Source: an uncultured Eubacteriales bacterium (GTDB lineage Bacteria; Bacillota; Clostridia; Oscillospirales; CAG-272). From it: 7,139 bases of DNA. Below are positions 4,970 through 7,139 of this stretch, one piece after another. A program made the translations under genes and the position numbers. The DNA lies in contig CABUHS010000062.1 of NCBI GenBank assembly GCA_902491535.1, positions 1 to 7,139 on the forward strand, written 5' to 3'. The notes beneath the pieces were generated by a model. It was not told the DNA's origin. It was given only the letters and a program-made list of their open reading frames with translations, and did no database searches. The stretch's first letter is position 1, and every line of letters starts with the position of its first letter.

Positions 4970-7139
4970 AGTCCTCCTTTTCAGTTTTCTTTTTCTTCCA
5001 GCCAATCACGCCGAGGGTCAAAGCGCCTGCCGCAGAAATGCCGAGCAGGGAGAGCCAAAGGGCGGGATTACTGTCATCGCCTGTTTTCGGGGTGTCCCTT
5101 AATTCGTTGTGCATTTCTACTTTGGTAACAGCACCTTCAAATACGCTTGCCGTCTTGTCCGCGGGGAGAATATAGGCAGCAGAAGCGCCGTCCGATACCT
5201 CGGAAATCACATACTCGCCGATACGGAGATTTTCAATGAGGATTTCGCCGTTCTTGTCGGTGGTAAAAATTTCTGAATAGCCGTTAGGCCCGGTCACACG
5301 GAACGAAAAGCCCTCCACCTTATTGTCAAAGGAAGTCTTGATAATCTTCAAAGAACCTACCTGCGGGGCATTGACAAAGCCTTTGCCTGCCTCGTTTTCC
5401 ACGGTGACGGTTTTGCCGTTCTCGGTGATTTCAAAATAGTAGGCGTTTTCGTCGAGATAGAAGCCCTCCGGCGCTTTAGTTTCTTTTACAAAATAGCCGC
5501 CGTAAATCAGGTCGGGCATTTCATAAACGCCTGTGCCGGTTTCGGTGAGTGTGCCGAGCAGTTCATCGTCTGCGTCAAGCTCCTTGTTGCCGTTGCTGTC
5601 ACGGTAAACGGCAAATTCCGCACCCGTCAGCTTATTGTCGGGGTAATCCTTATCAACCTTTGTAAGCTGCACCGTACCGCGAATCAGCGTGTTTTCGATC
5701 TCTACCTCAATTACCGCGCTGTCCTTATCCACCGTCACGGTAAAGGTTTCATCAGACAATACAAAGCCTGTCGGAGCTTCGATTTCACGCACAAGCCAGT
5801 TTCCGTAAGGCACATCGGCAAAAGAAAAACCGCCGTCCTCTCTCGATACGGCGGTGAGAATTGCATTTTCTCTTGTAAACTCGGTGCAGTCTGCTTTGAA
5901 CAGTCCAATCACTGCGCCGCCGAGTGCGTCCCCGTCCTCGTCCTTTTTCAGTCCGTGGATTTCGCCGTAAATCAGGTCATTGTCAATCGGTTTGCCGTCG
6001 TTTGCCTTGATTTCCACAAGGGCGGTGTCCTGTCCGGCATAGTCAAAGACAATCGGGTACTTTTCATCGGAGAGGATATAATGCTCGTCGGTGGAAAGCT
6101 CTTTGAGATAGAAGCTGCCAAAAGGCAAATCGGTATTGCATACGGCGTGACCGTTCTCGTCAACCGAGAGAATTTCAAGCAAACCGTCAGCGGGGATAAC
6201 CGAGTCATCCGCTGCGGTCAAATCTTCGGCGGCGAACAAGCCAAAGGTAACAGCGGAGATTTCACCGTTCATGCCGATTCCGAACTGCCTATTCTGCTCT
6301 AACACCTTATCAAGCGAAACAGCGGCTTTCTGTCGCTCGTTGTAGAAGCTGGCAGAGGTTTCGGTGATCTCGATTTCCTGTCCCGCATAGACCAATTCAG
6401 CAGTACAGATTTCAGTATTCAGTACCATTCCGTAGGGTGCTTTAATCTCTCGGATTTCATATTTTCCGAGATATAGCGGTTTGCTTTCGGCAAGTCCCGT
6501 TTCATCGGTTGTTACGGTGTCAACAATTTCGCCTTTGCTGTATCGGGTCGTACCGTCTGGGGTGATAATATCCTCGGCGGCGGTGATTTCATAAACGGCG
6601 CCCGGCAAGCCCTGAACAGAGAAAACGGGCTGATACAGTCCGTCCGCTTCGGTGACAGAGGAAAAGACCTCGCCGGATTTGCTGATCTTGATAACGCCTT
6701 TCTGTGCGGTGTTTTCCTTGATAACCTCAATCACGGTAACGCCGCCCTCGTCGCTTGCTTCTTCCTGCGTGACATCAAAATACACGGGTTCGCTGTTCAG
6801 CGTGTAGCCGTAGGGGGCAAAGACTTCGACCAGCGAATACCCCGAACCGTATTCTAACTTTTCGGGAGTAATCAAAGTTCCCTCGCCACCCGTGTAGAAT
6901 GTGTCGATGGTGGTAACTTCGGGATAGGTGAAAGTCTGCGTAATCAGGCTGCCGTCCGGGCGGTAAAGCTGAAAGCCTGCGCCTGCATAGGGAATCGTTT
7001 TACCTGTTTCCGCGTCCACCTTGACGCTCTTGATATACGATTCAAAGTTTGCGTTGTTAGCAAGGTAGCGGTAGGTTTGCCTATTCTTTGCGATATACAC
7101 ATCAAAATCAGGCAGCAGCTCTCGACCGTCCCAGCCTTT
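4968..7139 (-). CDS. Cell-wall anchored Cna-B/SpaA-like repeat surface protein, C-terminal part
   Basis: The frame is open to the window edge, so the 5' end is missing and 723 residues are visible. A GTG at 7098-7100 is only an internal codon. By eye there are about six Cna-B-like beta-sandwich repeats (visible residues about 33-124, 147-267, 271-383, 391-483, 486-572, 594-670). Most have an early lysine (SVKVD, KISK, LTKVD, KIIKT) and a late E-x-xAPxG (EVFAPYG, EIKAPYG, EIEAPTG, ETKAPEG), the pattern of intramolecular Lys-Asn isopeptide bonds. Repeat 5 also holds a DSNGNKELDADDE loop like a calcium site. The C-terminus has TPKTGD, about 22 hydrophobic residues and a tail starting KKKK: a sortase signal. 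Such proteins in clostridial ICEs are cell-surface adhesins or pilin-like proteins, probably helping mating contact. Sortase and the N-terminal domain are not in view. Confidence 0.92.
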   Translation of the reverse strand, partial: KGWDGRELLPDFDVYIAKNRQTYRYLANNANFESYIKSVKVDAETGKTIPYAGAGFQLYRPDGSLITQTFTYPEVTTIDTFYTGGEGTLITPEKLEYGSGYSLVEVFAPYGYTLNSEPVYFDVTQEEASDEGGVTVIEVIKENTAQKGVIKISKSGEVFSSVTEADGLYQPVFSVQGLPGAVYEITAAEDIITPDGTTRYSKGEIVDTVTTDETGLAESKPLYLGKYEIREIKAPYGMVLNTEICTAELVYAGQEIEITETSASFYNERQKAAVSLDKVLEQNRQFGIGMNGEISAVTFGLFAAEDLTAADDSVIPADGLLEILSVDENGHAVCNTDLPFGSFYLKELSTDEHYILSDEKYPIVFDYAGQDTALVEIKANDGKPIDNDLIYGEIHGLKKDEDGDALGGAVIGLFKADCTEFTRENAILTAVSREDGGFSFADVPYGNWLVREIEAPTGFVLSDETFTVTVDKDSAVIEVEIENTLIRGTVQLTKVDKDYPDNKLTGAEFAVYRDSNGNKELDADDELLGTLTETGTGVYEMPDLIYGGYFVKETKAPEGFYLDENAYYFEITENGKTVTVENEAGKGFVNAPQVGSLKIIKTSFDNKVEGFSFRVTGPNGYSEIFTTDKNGEILIENLRIGEYVISEVSDGASAAYILPADKTASVFEGAVTKVEMHNELRDTPKTGDDSNPALWLSLLGISAAGALTLGVIGWKKKKTEKED

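Noticed and set aside
7098..7100. GTG as the start codon of the surface protein
   Set aside because: The frame stays open upstream to the edge (GWDGRELLPDFD precedes it) in a pattern typical of the family, and no ribosome binding site is present. The gene simply continues outside the window.
1..7139. CRISPR array, tRNA, rRNA or insertion sequence
   Set aside because: I saw no evenly spaced repeats, no cloverleaf sequence, and no transposase or terminal inverted repeats.

Overview
The window looks like part of an integrative conjugative element (ICE) of the Tn1549-like kind, from a gut Clostridia bacterium (Oscillospiraceae or Lachnospiraceae type). The case rests on gene content: ArdA anti-restriction protein, a small winged-helix protein of the replisome-organiser type, a DUF6664-like small protein, the first codons of a probable CHC2/DUF3991-Toprim primase, and a large Cna-B repeat surface protein with a sorting signal. 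The AGGAGG-type ribosome binding sites also fit Firmicutes. Family names come from recognising the proteins by eye; no search was run. Every gene I support is on the minus strand, so transcription runs from high to low coordinates.

In transcription order: (1) 7139-4968, the C-terminal 723 residues of a surface protein with about six Cna-B/SpaA-like repeats and a TPKTG sorting signal; its 5' end lies outside the window. (2) 4873-4784, a 29-residue single-pass membrane peptide, preceded by two hairpins and followed by a terminator-like hairpin. (3) 4719-3146, a tightly packed set of three genes: winged-helix protein, a 182-residue protein of unknown function starting in an ATGA overlap, and ArdA, whose ribosome binding site overlaps the previous stop codon. 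(4) 3145-2950, a gene-free, highly structured stretch: three abutting hairpins with three-base loops, then a perfect 10-bp inverted repeat and an extended -10 promoter. (5) 2949-2620, the DUF6664-like gene, closed by a terminator. (6) 2527-174, a two-gene cargo block: an AAA ATPase with a DUF4143 C-terminus, behind a near-consensus promoter and a perfect inverted repeat, then an AT-rich gene whose product has an Apea-like HEPN domain with an RX4H motif. A second terminator-like hairpin follows. (7) 33-1, the first 11 codons of the probable primase.

The mobile-element backbone (surface adhesion, replication control, restriction evasion, primase) appears to be interrupted between the DUF6664-like gene and the primase by the ATPase-HEPN block. 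The HEPN gene differs in base composition (about 35% G+C where sampled, against about 45-60% in its neighbours) and is the best candidate for a poorly described defence or toxin function. The idea that it works with the ATPase is inference from position only. The other stretches without genes are short (under 200 bases) and hold the hairpins and promoters listed.
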